From: Odoribacter sp. Z80 | Lineage (GTDB): Bacteria; Bacteroidota; Bacteroidia; Bacteroidales; Marinifilaceae | Assembly: GCF_009935865.1 (NCBI RefSeq) | Contig: NZ_QWEL01000003.1 | Coordinates: 186,001 to 250,000, forward strand | DNA: 64,000 bases | Direction: 5' to 3' | Shown here: positions 1 to 8,964 of the stretch, piece by piece | How positions within the stretch are numbered: position 1 is the stretch's first letter | Layout of the letters: every line of letters starts with the position of its first letter | Notes under the pieces: model-generated | Database searches by the model: none | What the model was told of the DNA's origin: nothing | The model's input: the letters and a program-made list of their open reading frames with translations, nothing else | Made by a program: the position numbers and the translations under genes

Positions 1-372
1 TTTTTGCAAACATACGAGACGACGCATCGTGCGGTAACGATTGGAAATGGAGGGCGATGCCAGTTCCCGTGATTCCCAACGGATACCGTCGGGGGCATTC
101 TCTGTCTTTTCCGTATAATCTATACTAATAACTTCATCCGCAGTATATTTCAACACTTCCTTGTCTTCCGGCGTCGCAGTCATCTTAAACGAGTAATTGC
201 TTTTTTTGAAATTGGAGGCCTCGGCATGCCATCCCCTTTTCACATAACCCTCCACTTTTTCACCCGACGTCAATGTCACCACCACGTGACGAAATTCCTG
301 GTCTTTCACTTTTTGTGCATCCACCTGCCGCACACACATACACAAAATTAATATCACTAAAAAAGATTTCAT
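1..372 (-). CDS. secreted protein of unknown function, 3' end outside window
   Basis: The reading frame opens with ATG at 372 and runs off the left edge, so only about 124 N-terminal residues are seen. The first 20 residues form a signal peptide (hydrophobic SFLVILILCMCV, then VDAQ). The mature part starts KVKDQEFRHVVVTL and continues with a charged, beta-rich sequence. I do not recognise a family. It follows the next upstream gene (stop at 384) by 11 nt, and both encode small secreted proteins whose mature parts open with a short beta-rich segment containing a G-x-V or G-Y-V step, so they may be distant paralogues in one operon. Function unknown. Confidence 0.7.
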   Translation of the reverse strand, partial: MKSFLVILILCMCVRQVDAQKVKDQEFRHVVVTLTSGEKVEGYVKRGWHAEASNFKKSNYSFKMTATPEDKEVLKYTADEVISIDYTEKTENAPDGIRWESRELASPSISNRYRTMRRLVCLQK

Positions 373-383
373 AATTATATGTT

Positions 384-1010
384 TTAAGGTTGATTTCCAA
401 TGTGATAATCCCGCAACATCAGTACTGTTTTATCACGCCATGTATCGGAATTGCGGATACGAGCACACAAGGCCGCATCGTCAGCCACATAACGGCAAAT
501 TCGTTCTCGAAAAGCATTTCCCGTCCGCGACTTCACTCTCCCAAGTGAATAATAGGCGGTATCACCCGATTTCCGCAGATAATAAACCACCTGAGAACGA
601 CCGAAAATGCGTTTCCGCTGATAAACCTGGATTCCGCCATTAGAAGCAATGCCATATCCCCGTCCGGAATAAACATAAGCACAGATATGCGGCGTAGAAA
701 AATAGAGCCAACACCAACCGATGCTTTCTGCCGGAATGAATTTCCTCCGGTGCTCAGGTGTCCGCGGATGCCAACAAACTATCGAATCAATCCCCTCTAT
801 CGGATAAATCTCTTTCTGTTTATCCCTGGTAAAAAGATTCCGAAACACTTTGACATCTCTGCCCCTTTTGGGAATATAGACACGGTCATTCCCCGAAAAT
901 CCGATACTGCTCCCTTCCTTGAAATAAACAATGCCCTCCACCGGAACGGCAGCCTGCCCCAAAAAGCAGCCCAAGCCCAACACGCATATTAAAAACAATT
1001 TCACACCCAT
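384..1010 (-). CDS. secreted protein of unknown function (208 aa)
   Basis: ATG start at 1010. Residues 1-20 (MGVKLFLICVLGLGCFLGQA) look like a cleavable signal peptide ending near QAA. The mature protein is basic, rich in Tyr, Arg and Trp (IGWCWLYFSTP, RICRYVADDAALC) and has no domain I can name; the C-terminal third contains paired Cys residues. It is first in a two-gene minus-strand unit with the truncated secreted protein 11 nt downstream. The divergent neighbour is topA. A periplasmic or surface location is inferred from the leader only. Confidence 0.7.
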   Translation of the reverse strand: MGVKLFLICVLGLGCFLGQAAVPVEGIVYFKEGSSIGFSGNDRVYIPKRGRDVKVFRNLFTRDKQKEIYPIEGIDSIVCWHPRTPEHRRKFIPAESIGWCWLYFSTPHICAYVYSGRGYGIASNGGIQVYQRKRIFGRSQVVYYLRKSGDTAYYSLGRVKSRTGNAFRERICRYVADDAALCARIRNSDTWRDKTVLMLRDYHIGNQP

Positions 1011-1179
1011 CTGATTTTTTGTGGTAAAAATATAGTAAATAAAATAAATTAACTAACTATATATCAAAATATTTTTACATCTCTTCCGTTTTCAGTCCCT
1101 CCTCATTCCAAGATGCCTCCGCCCACATTTTATTCCGTTACGATAAAACGAAAAATGCTGGGATTTTAATTTTTTTTCG

Positions 1180-1187
1180 TAGGTTTG
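1180..1187 (+). promoter_or_regulatory. putative -7 element of topA
   Basis: TAGGTTTG matches the Bacteroidota -7 consensus TAnnTTTG exactly, about 57 nt before the topA ATG. No clear TTTG is found at the -33 position, so this is a partial match. The rest of the 234-nt gap between the divergent genes is AT-rich and shows nothing else I can name. Confidence 0.45.
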
Positions 1188-1244
1188 TAGCCGATTTCAA
1201 AACGTTAACTTCGGTATGTAATGTACCTGCTATTTTGAAAGTAT

Positions 1245-3596
1245 ATGATTGAGAATTTAGTGATAGTGGAGTCTCCGGCAAAAGCCAAGACCATTGAGAA
1301 ATTTTTAGGGAATGGCTATACCGTAAAGTCGAGTTTCGGCCACATCCGCGATTTGGAGAAAAAGGATTTAGGAGTAGACATAGCACATCATTTTCAGCCC
1401 AAATATGAAATCTCTTCCGACAAGAAAACAGTTGTCAAAGAGCTGAAAGCATTAGCAAAAGAAGCCAAGACCGTATGGCTGGCTTCCGATGAAGACCGTG
1501 AAGGAGAGGCCATAGCATGGCATCTGTTTGAAGTGTTGAAATTAAAACCGGAGAATACCAAACGTATCGTATTCCACGAAATCACCAAAGATGCTATTCT
1601 GCATGCCATACAAAATCCCAGAAACATTGACAAAAATTTAGTGGACGCACAGCAAGCCCGCCGGGTATTGGACCGGCTGGTCGGGTTTGAAATGTCACCG
1701 GTGTTGTGGAAAAAGGTGAAACCTTCGCTTTCTGCCGGTCGGGTACAATCCGTTGCAGTCAAACTGATTGTAGAACGCGAAAGGGAAATCAATGCTTTCA
1801 AGGAACAGCCGTACTACCGCGTCACCGGAATTTTTGAAACGACCGACAAAGCCCAGTTGAAAGCTGAAGTGCAGGAACGGTTTTCCAATCAAGAAACCAC
1901 ACAAGCTTATTTGCAGGCGTGCAAAGAAGCAACGTTTCAAGTCGGAAGTGTAGAAACCAAACCCTCCATCCGGAAACCGGCACCACCGTTCACGACTTCC
2001 ACTTTGCAACAGGAAGCTTCCCGGAAATTAGGCTTTTCAGTATCGCAAACCATGTCCGTCGCTCAGAAGCTTTACGAACACGGATTGATTACTTATATGC
2101 GTACCGATTCAGTCAATCTTTCCGATCTGGCCATCCGAAGTGCTAAAGCCGTCATTTGTGAGACATTGGGCGAGAAATATTCCAAACCCCGCAATTTTGC
2201 CACCAAAACCAAAGGGGCACAAGAAGCTCACGAAGCCATTCGGCCCACGTATATGAATAAACCGGAAATTGAAGGCGACCACAACGAGAAGCAATTATAC
2301 GACTTGATTTATAAACGGACTTTAGCTTCTCAAATGGCAGAGGCCGAACTGGAAAAAACCAATATCACCATTCATCTGTCCAATCATTCCATTCCATTTA
2401 CCGCAACCGGAGAGGTTATTATTTTCGACGGTTTCCTGAAAGTATACATGGAATCACACGATGACGAAACCGAAGACGAACACAACGATTTATTACCGGC
2501 TTTAAACAAAAATGATTTCCTGAACCGGATTCACATCACCGCTTCGGAACAATACACCCAACACCCGCCCCGCTACACGGAAGCCAGTCTGGTGAAAAAA
2601 ATGGAAGCTTTGGGTATCGGGCGTCCTTCTACATATGCTCCGACCATCACTACTATTCAGAACCGGGGTTATATCATCCGGGAATCGCGGGACGGCGTTG
2701 TCCGGAATGTGGAACAAACCGAATTAAAAGGGAACGAGATTAAAACAAAAGCCATCCGGAAGATTTTCGGCGCAGAGAAGAAAAAACTCTTCCCCTCGGA
2801 TATGGGTATGGTCGTCACGGACTTCCTGTCCGAGCATTTCAAAAATATCATGGATTATAATTTCACCGCCCAAGCAGAAGAATCATTGGACCACATTGCA
2901 GAGGGTTCCGTAGAATGGCAGAAAATGATCGGTGAGTTCTATTCTCCTTTCCATGAAACGGTGGAAACTACACTAAAAAATTCTGAACGAAACAGCGGAC
3001 AACGCATATTGGGGACTGACCCTGCCACAGGAGAAACCGTCAGCGTGCGTATCGGACGATTCGGTCCGATGGCTCAAATCGGTGAAGGCGAAAAAGTAAG
3101 GTATGCCGGTTTGCAAAAAGGCCAGCTTATGGAAACCATCACCCTGGAAGAAGCCTTGACTTTATTTAAGTTTCCACGCAAACTGGGGCAATACGAAGAC
3201 CATGAGGTTGCAATCGGAATCGGACGCTTCGGTCCTTATATCAAACACAATAATGTATATGTATCGCTGAAAAAAGGAGAAGATGATCCCGGCACCATCA
3301 CGTTGGAAACAGCCATTCAACGGATTGAGGAAAAGCGGGAAGCTGACCGCAATCGTCTGATTAAAGCCTTTGACAACGGAGTACAAGTGTTAAACGGCCG
3401 GTTCGGACCCTATATTTCATACAATAAAACCAACTATAAAATTCCCAAAACACAAAAGGCGGAAGAACTGACTCTGGAAAAATGCATGGAGTTGATAGAA
3501 AAAGAAGGCAGCAAGAAAAAAGCCGGGAAAAACACCACCGGGAAAAAAGGGAAAACGACTGCCAGGAAAAGTAAAGGTTCATCAGCTTCCTCATAA
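1245..3596 (+). CDS. topA: DNA topoisomerase I
   Basis: Type IA topoisomerase that relaxes negative supercoils through a 5'-phosphotyrosine intermediate. The N-terminal Toprim domain shows VIVESPAKAKTIEKFLG (residues 6-22) and the acidic motif SDEDREGE (D82, D84, E88). The active-site Tyr is Y284 in LITYMRTDS. The C-terminal half carries repeated GRFGP-containing segments and no CxxC zinc fingers, as in many Bacteroidota TopA proteins, and ends in a Lys/Ser-rich tail (GKKGKTTARKSKG) likely to bind nucleic acid. Its 783 residues are normal for the family. It is transcribed away from the secreted-protein pair and followed by ppiD. Confidence 0.97.
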   Translation: MIENLVIVESPAKAKTIEKFLGNGYTVKSSFGHIRDLEKKDLGVDIAHHFQPKYEISSDKKTVVKELKALAKEAKTVWLASDEDREGEAIAWHLFEVLKLKPENTKRIVFHEITKDAILHAIQNPRNIDKNLVDAQQARRVLDRLVGFEMSPVLWKKVKPSLSAGRVQSVAVKLIVEREREINAFKEQPYYRVTGIFETTDKAQLKAEVQERFSNQETTQAYLQACKEATFQVGSVETKPSIRKPAPPFTTSTLQQEASRKLGFSVSQTMSVAQKLYEHGLITYMRTDSVNLSDLAIRSAKAVICETLGEKYSKPRNFATKTKGAQEAHEAIRPTYMNKPEIEGDHNEKQLYDLIYKRTLASQMAEAELEKTNITIHLSNHSIPFTATGEVIIFDGFLKVYMESHDDETEDEHNDLLPALNKNDFLNRIHITASEQYTQHPPRYTEASLVKKMEALGIGRPSTYAPTITTIQNRGYIIRESRDGVVRNVEQTELKGNEIKTKAIRKIFGAEKKKLFPSDMGMVVTDFLSEHFKNIMDYNFTAQAEESLDHIAEGSVEWQKMIGEFYSPFHETVETTLKNSERNSGQRILGTDPATGETVSVRIGRFGPMAQIGEGEKVRYAGLQKGQLMETITLEEALTLFKFPRKLGQYEDHEVAIGIGRFGPYIKHNNVYVSLKKGEDDPGTITLETAIQRIEEKREADRNRLIKAFDNGVQVLNGRFGPYISYNKTNYKIPKTQKAEELTLEKCMELIEKEGSKKKAGKNTTGKKGKTTARKSKGSSASS

Positions 3597-3615
3597 ACAA
3601 GAAGAAGGCAAAATA

Positions 3616-3647
3616 TTTGCACAACACTACACTTTTGTCTATCTTCG
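3616..3647 (+). promoter_or_regulatory. putative promoter of ppiD
   Basis: TTTG at 3616-3619, a 20-nt spacer, then TATCTTCG at 3640-3647 (one mismatch to TAnnTTTG). This is the best two-element promoter match in the first 10 kb and sits 50 nt before the ppiD ATG, so ppiD probably has its own transcription start although it follows topA. Confidence 0.6.
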
Positions 3648-3697
3648 TAGCCTCAAAATGACTTAACTAAGTTAAAAACGTTAAATATTTCATATAA

Positions 3698-5821
3698 ATG
3701 GCAACATTACAAACAATCAGAGATCGCGGCGGATTACTTGTCAGTATTGTTATCGGAGTATCCCTGCTGGCATTTATCGTAGGAGATGCATTAAGTTCAG
3801 GCTCTCAAATATTAGGAAATGAAAAGAACCAGATTGGTCAAATTGCAGGAGAAGACATTTCCATTATGGATTACCAAAATGAGGTTGCCAAAAACGAAGA
3901 ATTGGTAAAAATGATGAACGGATTGTCTGCTCTTAACGAAGAGCAGCAAACTATGCTCAGAAACAATACCTGGCAAAAAATGATTATGGAAAAACTGTTG
4001 AACCAGGAATATGAAGCGCTGGGATTGACAGTTGGAAATGAAGAGTTGTATGACATTTTGCTCGGAGAAAACATAAGTCCGTTTATCCGCCAGCAATTCA
4101 CCGACCCGAACACTGGCGTAATGGATATCGACCGTGCCCGTATGACTATCAGGAATATCATTGAGACTCCGGGATATTCCCGTGACAAAGCAGTGTGGTT
4201 AAACATGGAAAAAGAAGCCGGAGAAAACCGGAAAAGTGAAAAATACAATGCTCTTCTGGCCAAATCATTGTTTACCACAGATGTACAGGCAGAAGAAAAT
4301 GTCGCAGGAAATGCTACTAAAACGGACATCAGTTATATTGTTAAAAATTACAGCACGATTGATGACTCAACCATTCAGGTGAGCAACAGCGAGATTAAAG
4401 ATTATTACAACAAATATCAGCAAAGATTTCCGCAAACCGAAGCCAGAAGAATTGCTTATGTAAATTTCGATATTGAACCTTCGGGGGAAGATTTCACTGA
4501 AACGAAAGCAGCAGTGGAAGAATTGGTGGAGGAATTTACGGAAGCAAGCGACCCCATTGATTTTGTTAATCTGACTTCCGACCAAAAAGCGGACCAGAAT
4601 TATTACAAGAAATCAGAAATTGCCAATGACAGTCTGGCCGACTTTCTGTTCAGCCATCAATCCGGAGTATTTGGACCTTACATGGAAAACAATGCTTACA
4701 AAATTTCCCGGATTGCACAGACCAGAATGTTGCCGGATTCCGTAAGAGCCCGTCACATCCTGATTGCCCCGCAAAACAACAACTACCCTGAAGCTTTAAA
4801 AGTAGCCGACAGTCTGGCCAATTTATTACGCAAGGGAGCAAACTTTGAACAAATAGCGAGGGAAAACTCAGCGGACCAGAATTCTGCAATCAACGGCGGA
4901 GACCTGGGTTGGTTCGACCAGAAAACAATGGTACAACCATTCAGTGATACCGTTTTCTTCGCACAGAAAAATGAAATCAAAGTGGTTTTGACTCAATTCG
5001 GGGCACACGTAGTTCAGGTTACTGACCGGGCTAAACCCGTAGAAAAGATTCAAATAGCTACCATAGAAAAAGAAATTATTCCTTCTACCAAGACAACAAA
5101 TGCCATTTACAACAATGCACGTACTTTTGCAAGTAATATTGCAAGTCCGGATGACTTTAACAAACAGGTAGAGGAATCAAATCTTATCAAACGTCTGGCA
5201 ACCGTGGACAAGAATGAGAAAACCATTGCAGGGATGACCAATGCACGGGATATGATCCGCCAGATTTACCTGACCGAAGAGCCGGGAATGGTGTACACGA
5301 AGGACGGTTCCATCATTTTTGAAAATGGAAATACTTATACTGTAGCCATACTGACTGAAATAGACGAGGAGGGTATTTCCCCGCTTTCAAAAGTAGCCGG
5401 AAGAATTAAACAAATTCTGATTCAGAAAAAGAAAGCCGAATTGTTGGAGAAAGAATTAAATGCGGCCAAAAGCAGCAGCGAAAGCCTTCTTTCCATAGCT
5501 CAGAAAACGGGGACAGAAGTAAAAGAAGCCAACGATATCAGTTTTAATACTTTCCAAATCCCCGGAGCAGGTATAGAACCTAAGGTAATAGCAGCGGCAG
5601 TAACTTTACCGGAAGGAGAGATTTCTGCCCCGATTGCCGGAAACCAAGGAGTATATTTAGTAGTTGTCAATAGCATCTCTTCTGATGAAATTACTCCTGA
5701 AATGCTTATGCAAGCTAAAAATGCCATGCAACAGGCAAACAACTACCGGTCAAATTACCAGGCCCTGCAGGCTATCCTGAAAAACGGAGCAGTAAAAGAC
5801 CAAAGGTATAAGTTCTATTAA
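3698..5821 (+). CDS. ppiD: membrane-anchored periplasmic peptidyl-prolyl isomerase (PpiD/SurA type)
   Basis: Periplasmic folding factor anchored in the inner membrane. Residues 12-30 form one membrane helix (GLLVSIVIGVSLLAFIVGD); a SurA_N-like chaperone region follows (about 40-250). A parvulin domain lies at about 348-445, with RARHILIAP at its start, the GGDLGWF motif near 400 and the FGAHVVQV strand near 434-441. The last 250 residues contain a second, divergent parvulin-like region. At 707 residues it matches Bacteroidota PpiD homologues. It probably helps folding of outer-membrane proteins. A terminator-like hairpin follows the stop at once. Confidence 0.9.
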   Translation: MATLQTIRDRGGLLVSIVIGVSLLAFIVGDALSSGSQILGNEKNQIGQIAGEDISIMDYQNEVAKNEELVKMMNGLSALNEEQQTMLRNNTWQKMIMEKLLNQEYEALGLTVGNEELYDILLGENISPFIRQQFTDPNTGVMDIDRARMTIRNIIETPGYSRDKAVWLNMEKEAGENRKSEKYNALLAKSLFTTDVQAEENVAGNATKTDISYIVKNYSTIDDSTIQVSNSEIKDYYNKYQQRFPQTEARRIAYVNFDIEPSGEDFTETKAAVEELVEEFTEASDPIDFVNLTSDQKADQNYYKKSEIANDSLADFLFSHQSGVFGPYMENNAYKISRIAQTRMLPDSVRARHILIAPQNNNYPEALKVADSLANLLRKGANFEQIARENSADQNSAINGGDLGWFDQKTMVQPFSDTVFFAQKNEIKVVLTQFGAHVVQVTDRAKPVEKIQIATIEKEIIPSTKTTNAIYNNARTFASNIASPDDFNKQVEESNLIKRLATVDKNEKTIAGMTNARDMIRQIYLTEEPGMVYTKDGSIIFENGNTYTVAILTEIDEEGISPLSKVAGRIKQILIQKKKAELLEKELNAAKSSSESLLSIAQKTGTEVKEANDISFNTFQIPGAGIEPKVIAAAVTLPEGEISAPIAGNQGVYLVVVNSISSDEITPEMLMQAKNAMQQANNYRSNYQALQAILKNGAVKDQRYKFY

Positions 5822-5842
5822 CAGCCACAAAAGTTATCTTCG

Positions 5843-5870
5843 ATGCCAGACAGAAACCCCTGTCTGGCAT
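5843..5870 (+). terminator. terminator-like hairpin after ppiD
   Basis: Perfect 11-bp inverted repeat, ATGCCAGACAG and CTGTCTGGCAT, with a 6-nt loop. No strong T-run follows (TGCTATTTC), so termination may be weak. The first in-frame ATG of the downstream glycosyltransferase lies in the left arm, which argues against that ATG as its start. Confidence 0.6.
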
Positions 5871-5899
5871 TGCTATTTCAAAAGCATATTCAGGCCATC

Positions 5900-6988
5900 A
5901 TGATGAACATTGAAGATCTAAAATTCAATTGCAAATATTTCAAAGGTTATATCCCTTGCCTTCCCAACAAGCAAAAAGGAGAGATATGCGATACCTGCCG
6001 CAGTTACATCCCCGTGGATAAACGAATTCTGATTATCAAGTTAGGAGCTACAGGCGATGTCATCCGTACCACTCCCCTTGTTGTAAAGTATAAAACACTT
6101 TACCCCAATTGCCATATTACGTGGTTGACTCACTCCCCTGCGGTACTGCCACCGGACAAAATTGATGAAATTCTGAAATATGACTTTACCTCTGTCTTTA
6201 ATATCCGGCACAATACATACGATATAGCCATTAACCTGGACAAGGAACAGGAAGCCTGTCTGTTACTGAAAGAAGTGGAAGCCTGCGAAAAGTATGGTTA
6301 TACGTGGGAGGACAATCATATTGCTTTAGCAACACCGGCTGCAGAAGCCAAATTAATGACCGGTTTGTTCGACCAGGTTTCCAGAGAAAATAAAAAACAT
6401 TATCTGGAAGAAATCTTTGAAATTTGCCACCTCACTTTCAATGATGAACCCTATCTGTTGAATTATGACCCGGAATTAGTTCACCGTTTTGATTATATCC
6501 GGGAACTTGCCGGCACGAAGAAAATTGTAGGCCTGAATACAGGTTGCGGAGCCCGATGGAAAACCCGCCTATGGACCAAAGCCAACTGGATGGAATTAAG
6601 CCGTCTGCTGGAAAAACAAGGATATTTTGTCATGTTCATAGGAGGAGAAGCTGAGGATGCCCTAAACCAGGAAATGGCACAGGAAACAAAGATTTTTTAT
6701 CCGGGTCACTTTTCGCTGGAAGAGTTCATTGCGCTGAGTTCGCTTTGTACTATCGTCGTTACTCAGGTGTCGATGATGATGCACATTGCCACAGCATTGG
6801 AGAAGAAACTGGTTTTGATAAATAATATCTTTAACAGTCATGAATTCTATATGTATCACCGGGGAATCATTATAGAACCGCCGAGTGGTTGTGACTGCTA
6901 TTACGGTATTACCTGCAAACGCGCTCACCGCTGTATGGAAGACATTACTCCTGAGATGCTGGCAGAAGCCGTCAGAAAAGTGGATTAA
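5900..6988 (+). CDS. glycosyltransferase family 9 (heptosyltransferase-like) protein with Cys-rich N-terminus
   Basis: GT-B fold glycosyltransferase of the ADP-heptose:LPS heptosyltransferase family, likely cytoplasmic and acting on a surface glycan. The GT9 opening LIIKLGATGDVIRTTPL is at about residues 44-60, and the C-terminal donor-binding half has GLNTGCGARWKTRLW and FIGGEAEDA. The first 35 residues carry four Cys (C11, C20, C30 and C33, as CDTC), and a second cluster, GCDCYYGITCKRAHRC, lies near the C-terminus; together they suggest a metal site. I chose ATG 5900 (or 5903) because the longer frame begins inside a terminator hairpin. It is a single gene between ppiD and convergent fabH. 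The acceptor is unknown. Confidence 0.85.
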   Translation: MMNIEDLKFNCKYFKGYIPCLPNKQKGEICDTCRSYIPVDKRILIIKLGATGDVIRTTPLVVKYKTLYPNCHITWLTHSPAVLPPDKIDEILKYDFTSVFNIRHNTYDIAINLDKEQEACLLLKEVEACEKYGYTWEDNHIALATPAAEAKLMTGLFDQVSRENKKHYLEEIFEICHLTFNDEPYLLNYDPELVHRFDYIRELAGTKKIVGLNTGCGARWKTRLWTKANWMELSRLLEKQGYFVMFIGGEAEDALNQEMAQETKIFYPGHFSLEEFIALSSLCTIVVTQVSMMMHIATALEKKLVLINNIFNSHEFYMYHRGIIIEPPSGCDCYYGITCKRAHRCMEDITPEMLAEAVRKVD

Positions 6989-7027
6989 AAACAACCCCTG
7001 AAAGCAGATACTTCCAGGGGTTGTTTA
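6988..7027. terminator. bidirectional terminator between glycosyltransferase and fabH
   Basis: Inverted repeat AACAACCCCTG / CAGGGGTTGTT with a 14-nt loop, A-run before and TTT after. It lies between two convergent stops and can serve both strands. Confidence 0.85.
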
Positions 7028-7044
7028 TGTATAGAAAGAAAAGT

Positions 7045-8046
7045 CTATTTTTGAGGATCATAAGCCCATTTCAACCAAACGGCACCCCAGGTAAACCCAG
7101 CTCCAAAAGCCGCCAGGATCAGGTTATCCCCTTTACGCAACTGATGTTCCCATTCATACAAACACAAAGGAATGGTTGCAGAGGTTGTATTCCCATATTT
7201 CTGGATATTAATCATCACTTTAGAGGGGTCCAATCCCATGCGGTCACCGGTTGCCGCAATAATACGGAGATTAGCCTGATGGGGGACCAACCAGGCAATA
7301 TCATCTGCCGTCAGATGATTTTTTTCCATAATTTCGGCAGCCGTATCCGCCATTTTAGTCACAGCATGTTTAAACACAAACTGCCCGTCCTGGTAAATAA
7401 AATGTTCCCGGTTCGTTACTGTTTCCAAAGAAGGGGGATTCAGGGACCCTCCGGCTTTCATGTATAAATGATCCCGTCCCATACCGTCAGAACGCAGGAT
7501 ATGGTCCATCACACCCAGTTCTTCTTCTGTAGGCTCAAGCAATACGGCGGCGGCGGCATCACCAAACAAAGGGCAAGTCTTCCGGTCTGTGTAGTCTGTA
7601 ATCACAGACATTTTCTCACATCCCACAAAAACCACTTTTTTATATCTTCCACTCTCCACATATTGAGTAGCAGTAACCAATCCAAAGATAAATCCGGAAC
7701 AGCCGGCATTTAAATCGAATCCGAACGCATTTTTGATTCCGACCATATCCGAGATAACCTGAGCATTGGCGGGGAAATGCATATCGGGAGTCACAGTGGC
7801 ACAGATTATCAAATCTACGTCCTCCGGTTTGGTTCCCGTCTTTTTCAAAAGGTCTTCCACAGCCCGGGCTCCCATCCAAGCACTTCCTTTGGCGGAATCT
7901 TTCAGAATCCTTCTCTCTTTGATTCCAACCCGGGTCATAATCCATTCATCGGAAGTATCTACCATCCGACTCAGTTCCTCATTATTGAGAATATAGTCGG
8001 GATAATACGCCCCAACACCGGTAATGACGGCTTTCTGCCTATTCAT
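7045..8046 (-). CDS. fabH: 3-oxoacyl-[acyl-carrier-protein] synthase III (KAS III)
   Basis: Condenses acyl-CoA with malonyl-ACP to start type II fatty acid synthesis. The catalytic triad is visible: Cys in NAGCSGF (C116), His in VPHQANLR (H256) and Asn in YGNTTSA (N286). Length 333 residues is normal. I chose ATG 8046 ([16 protein letters not shown]) because it best fits homologue N-termini; an ATG at 8052 and a TTG at 8061 lie just upstream. It follows rpmF and yceD on the same strand; the plsX gene usual at this place in many bacteria is absent. A perfect hairpin lies in the leader. Confidence 0.96.
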   Translation of the reverse strand: MNRQKAVITGVGAYYPDYILNNEELSRMVDTSDEWIMTRVGIKERRILKDSAKGSAWMGARAVEDLLKKTGTKPEDVDLIICATVTPDMHFPANAQVISDMVGIKNAFGFDLNAGCSGFIFGLVTATQYVESGRYKKVVFVGCEKMSVITDYTDRKTCPLFGDAAAAVLLEPTEEELGVMDHILRSDGMGRDHLYMKAGGSLNPPSLETVTNREHFIYQDGQFVFKHAVTKMADTAAEIMEKNHLTADDIAWLVPHQANLRIIAATGDRMGLDPSKVMINIQKYGNTTSATIPLCLYEWEHQLRKGDNLILAAFGAGFTWGAVWLKWAYDPQK

Positions 8047-8070
8047 CTGCATAGTTATCAAGATTTATAT

Positions 8071-8100
8071 GATATACCCTCAATCTGCCAAGGGTATATC
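8071..8100 (-). repeat. perfect hairpin in the fabH leader
   Basis: GATATACCCT and AGGGTATATC form a 10-bp stem with a 10-nt loop, 25 nt before the fabH ATG on the minus strand. It has no T-run on the fabH side. It could be an operator for a dimeric repressor or an mRNA leader structure. Confidence 0.5.
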
Positions 8101-8113
8101 CTGAATGATTTAA

Positions 8114-8152
8114 ACAAGCTTAGCCCCCTAAATGATAGGAGGCCGGCTTTGT
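8114..8152 (-). terminator. imperfect hairpin after rpmF
   Basis: Arms ACAAGC...GCC-CCTA and TAGG-GGC...GCTTTGT can pair with small interior loops. On the minus strand it is followed by GTTTAAAT. It may end or attenuate yceD-rpmF transcription before fabH. Pairing was judged by eye only. Confidence 0.4.
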
Positions 8153-8182
8153 ATAATTAAAACAATTCTTCTGGTGGCAAGA

Positions 8183-8368
8183 TTATGCTACTACTGCTTT
8201 TTCAATAGCCAACTTTCCTCTGTAATATCCACATTCAGGACATACCGTATGATACTGTACAGCAGCACCACAGTTAGAACACTTAGCAATAGCCGTTACC
8301 GTAATCGCATCATGCGTTCTTCTCTTATTTCTTCTCTGTTTTGAGGTTCGATGTTTGGGATGTGCCAT
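8183..8368 (-). CDS. rpmF: 50S ribosomal protein L32
   Basis: 61-residue basic ribosomal protein. It begins MAHPKHRTSKQRRNKRRTHD and has the zinc-ribbon Cys pairs CSNC (30-33) and CPEC (43-46), so this is the zinc-binding (C+) form. Its start lies 12 nt after the yceD stop, the classical yceD-rpmF arrangement. Confidence 0.98.
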   Translation of the reverse strand: MAHPKHRTSKQRRNKRRTHDAITVTAIAKCSNCGAAVQYHTVCPECGYYRGKLAIEKAVVA

Positions 8369-8380
8369 TTCTTTGTTATT

Positions 8381-8899
8381 TTAGTTATTAATTAATTTTT
8401 TCAGTTCATTCCATCTTGGGTCTATGGGCTTTTCGTCCTCTTTTCTTACATATTTTTGCAAGACGTCTTTCATATCTTCATCACATTGTCCTTCCGGATG
8501 AACAACCCGCATGGGATAATGGAGCATATAAGTCTCATAAAGATATGTACTCAAGTCCAGAAAATCATCGTCCGGCGATACGACAATATAATCATCTTCA
8601 TTCCCTTCTTCCCGCTCGCTTTGTTTCACATAGAGATTCATTTTCCCTTCCAGGGGAATGTTTACCTCACCCAAACAGCGGTCACAAAGAGCTATCACCG
8701 AGCCTTTCATGCTGAGCCTGACTTCCATTAAAAGTGAACTTTTCACAATCTCCACCTTCGCGTCTATTCTGCCTTTTGTTTCCTTCGTGGCTTCAAAACA
8801 ACTGAAAAACGCCTCGTCCAGTACAAATTCAAAAGAGTGTTTGCCCTCTCCCAATCCCCTGAACGCTATCTTATATTCTCTCAATCTGTCCACTAACAT
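8381..8899 (-). CDS. yceD: YceD/DUF177 family protein
   Basis: Member of the YceD (DUF177) family, linked to 23S rRNA accumulation and almost always encoded beside rpmF. The ending GEVNIPLEGKMNLYV...DDDFLDLSTYLYETYMLHYPMRVVHPEG resembles other members, with a Cys pair (CDRC) near the middle. I placed the start at ATG 8899 (MLVDRLREYKIAF), because an upstream ATG at 8917 overlaps the predicted -7 element. 172 residues. The exact biochemical role is not known. Confidence 0.88.
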   Translation of the reverse strand: MLVDRLREYKIAFRGLGEGKHSFEFVLDEAFFSCFEATKETKGRIDAKVEIVKSSLLMEVRLSMKGSVIALCDRCLGEVNIPLEGKMNLYVKQSEREEGNEDDYIVVSPDDDFLDLSTYLYETYMLHYPMRVVHPEGQCDEDMKDVLQKYVRKEDEKPIDPRWNELKKLINN

Positions 8900-8914
8900 A
8901 GAAGTAAAACGGCG

Positions 8915-8922
8915 CAAAGATA
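8915..8922 (-). promoter_or_regulatory. -7 element of yceD-rpmF
   Basis: On the minus strand TATCTTTG matches TAnnTTTG exactly, 15 nt before the chosen yceD ATG. A TTTG lies 24 nt further upstream, longer than the usual spacer. The element decides the yceD start. Confidence 0.5.
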
Positions 8923-8964
8923 ATAGAAAAAGTAGAAATTAAAAAACAAAAAGTAAAAAATATC

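Noticed and set aside
5843-5899. Longer N-terminus for the glycosyltransferase
   Set aside because: Its ATG is part of the ppiD hairpin, and the extra residues do not match the family start.
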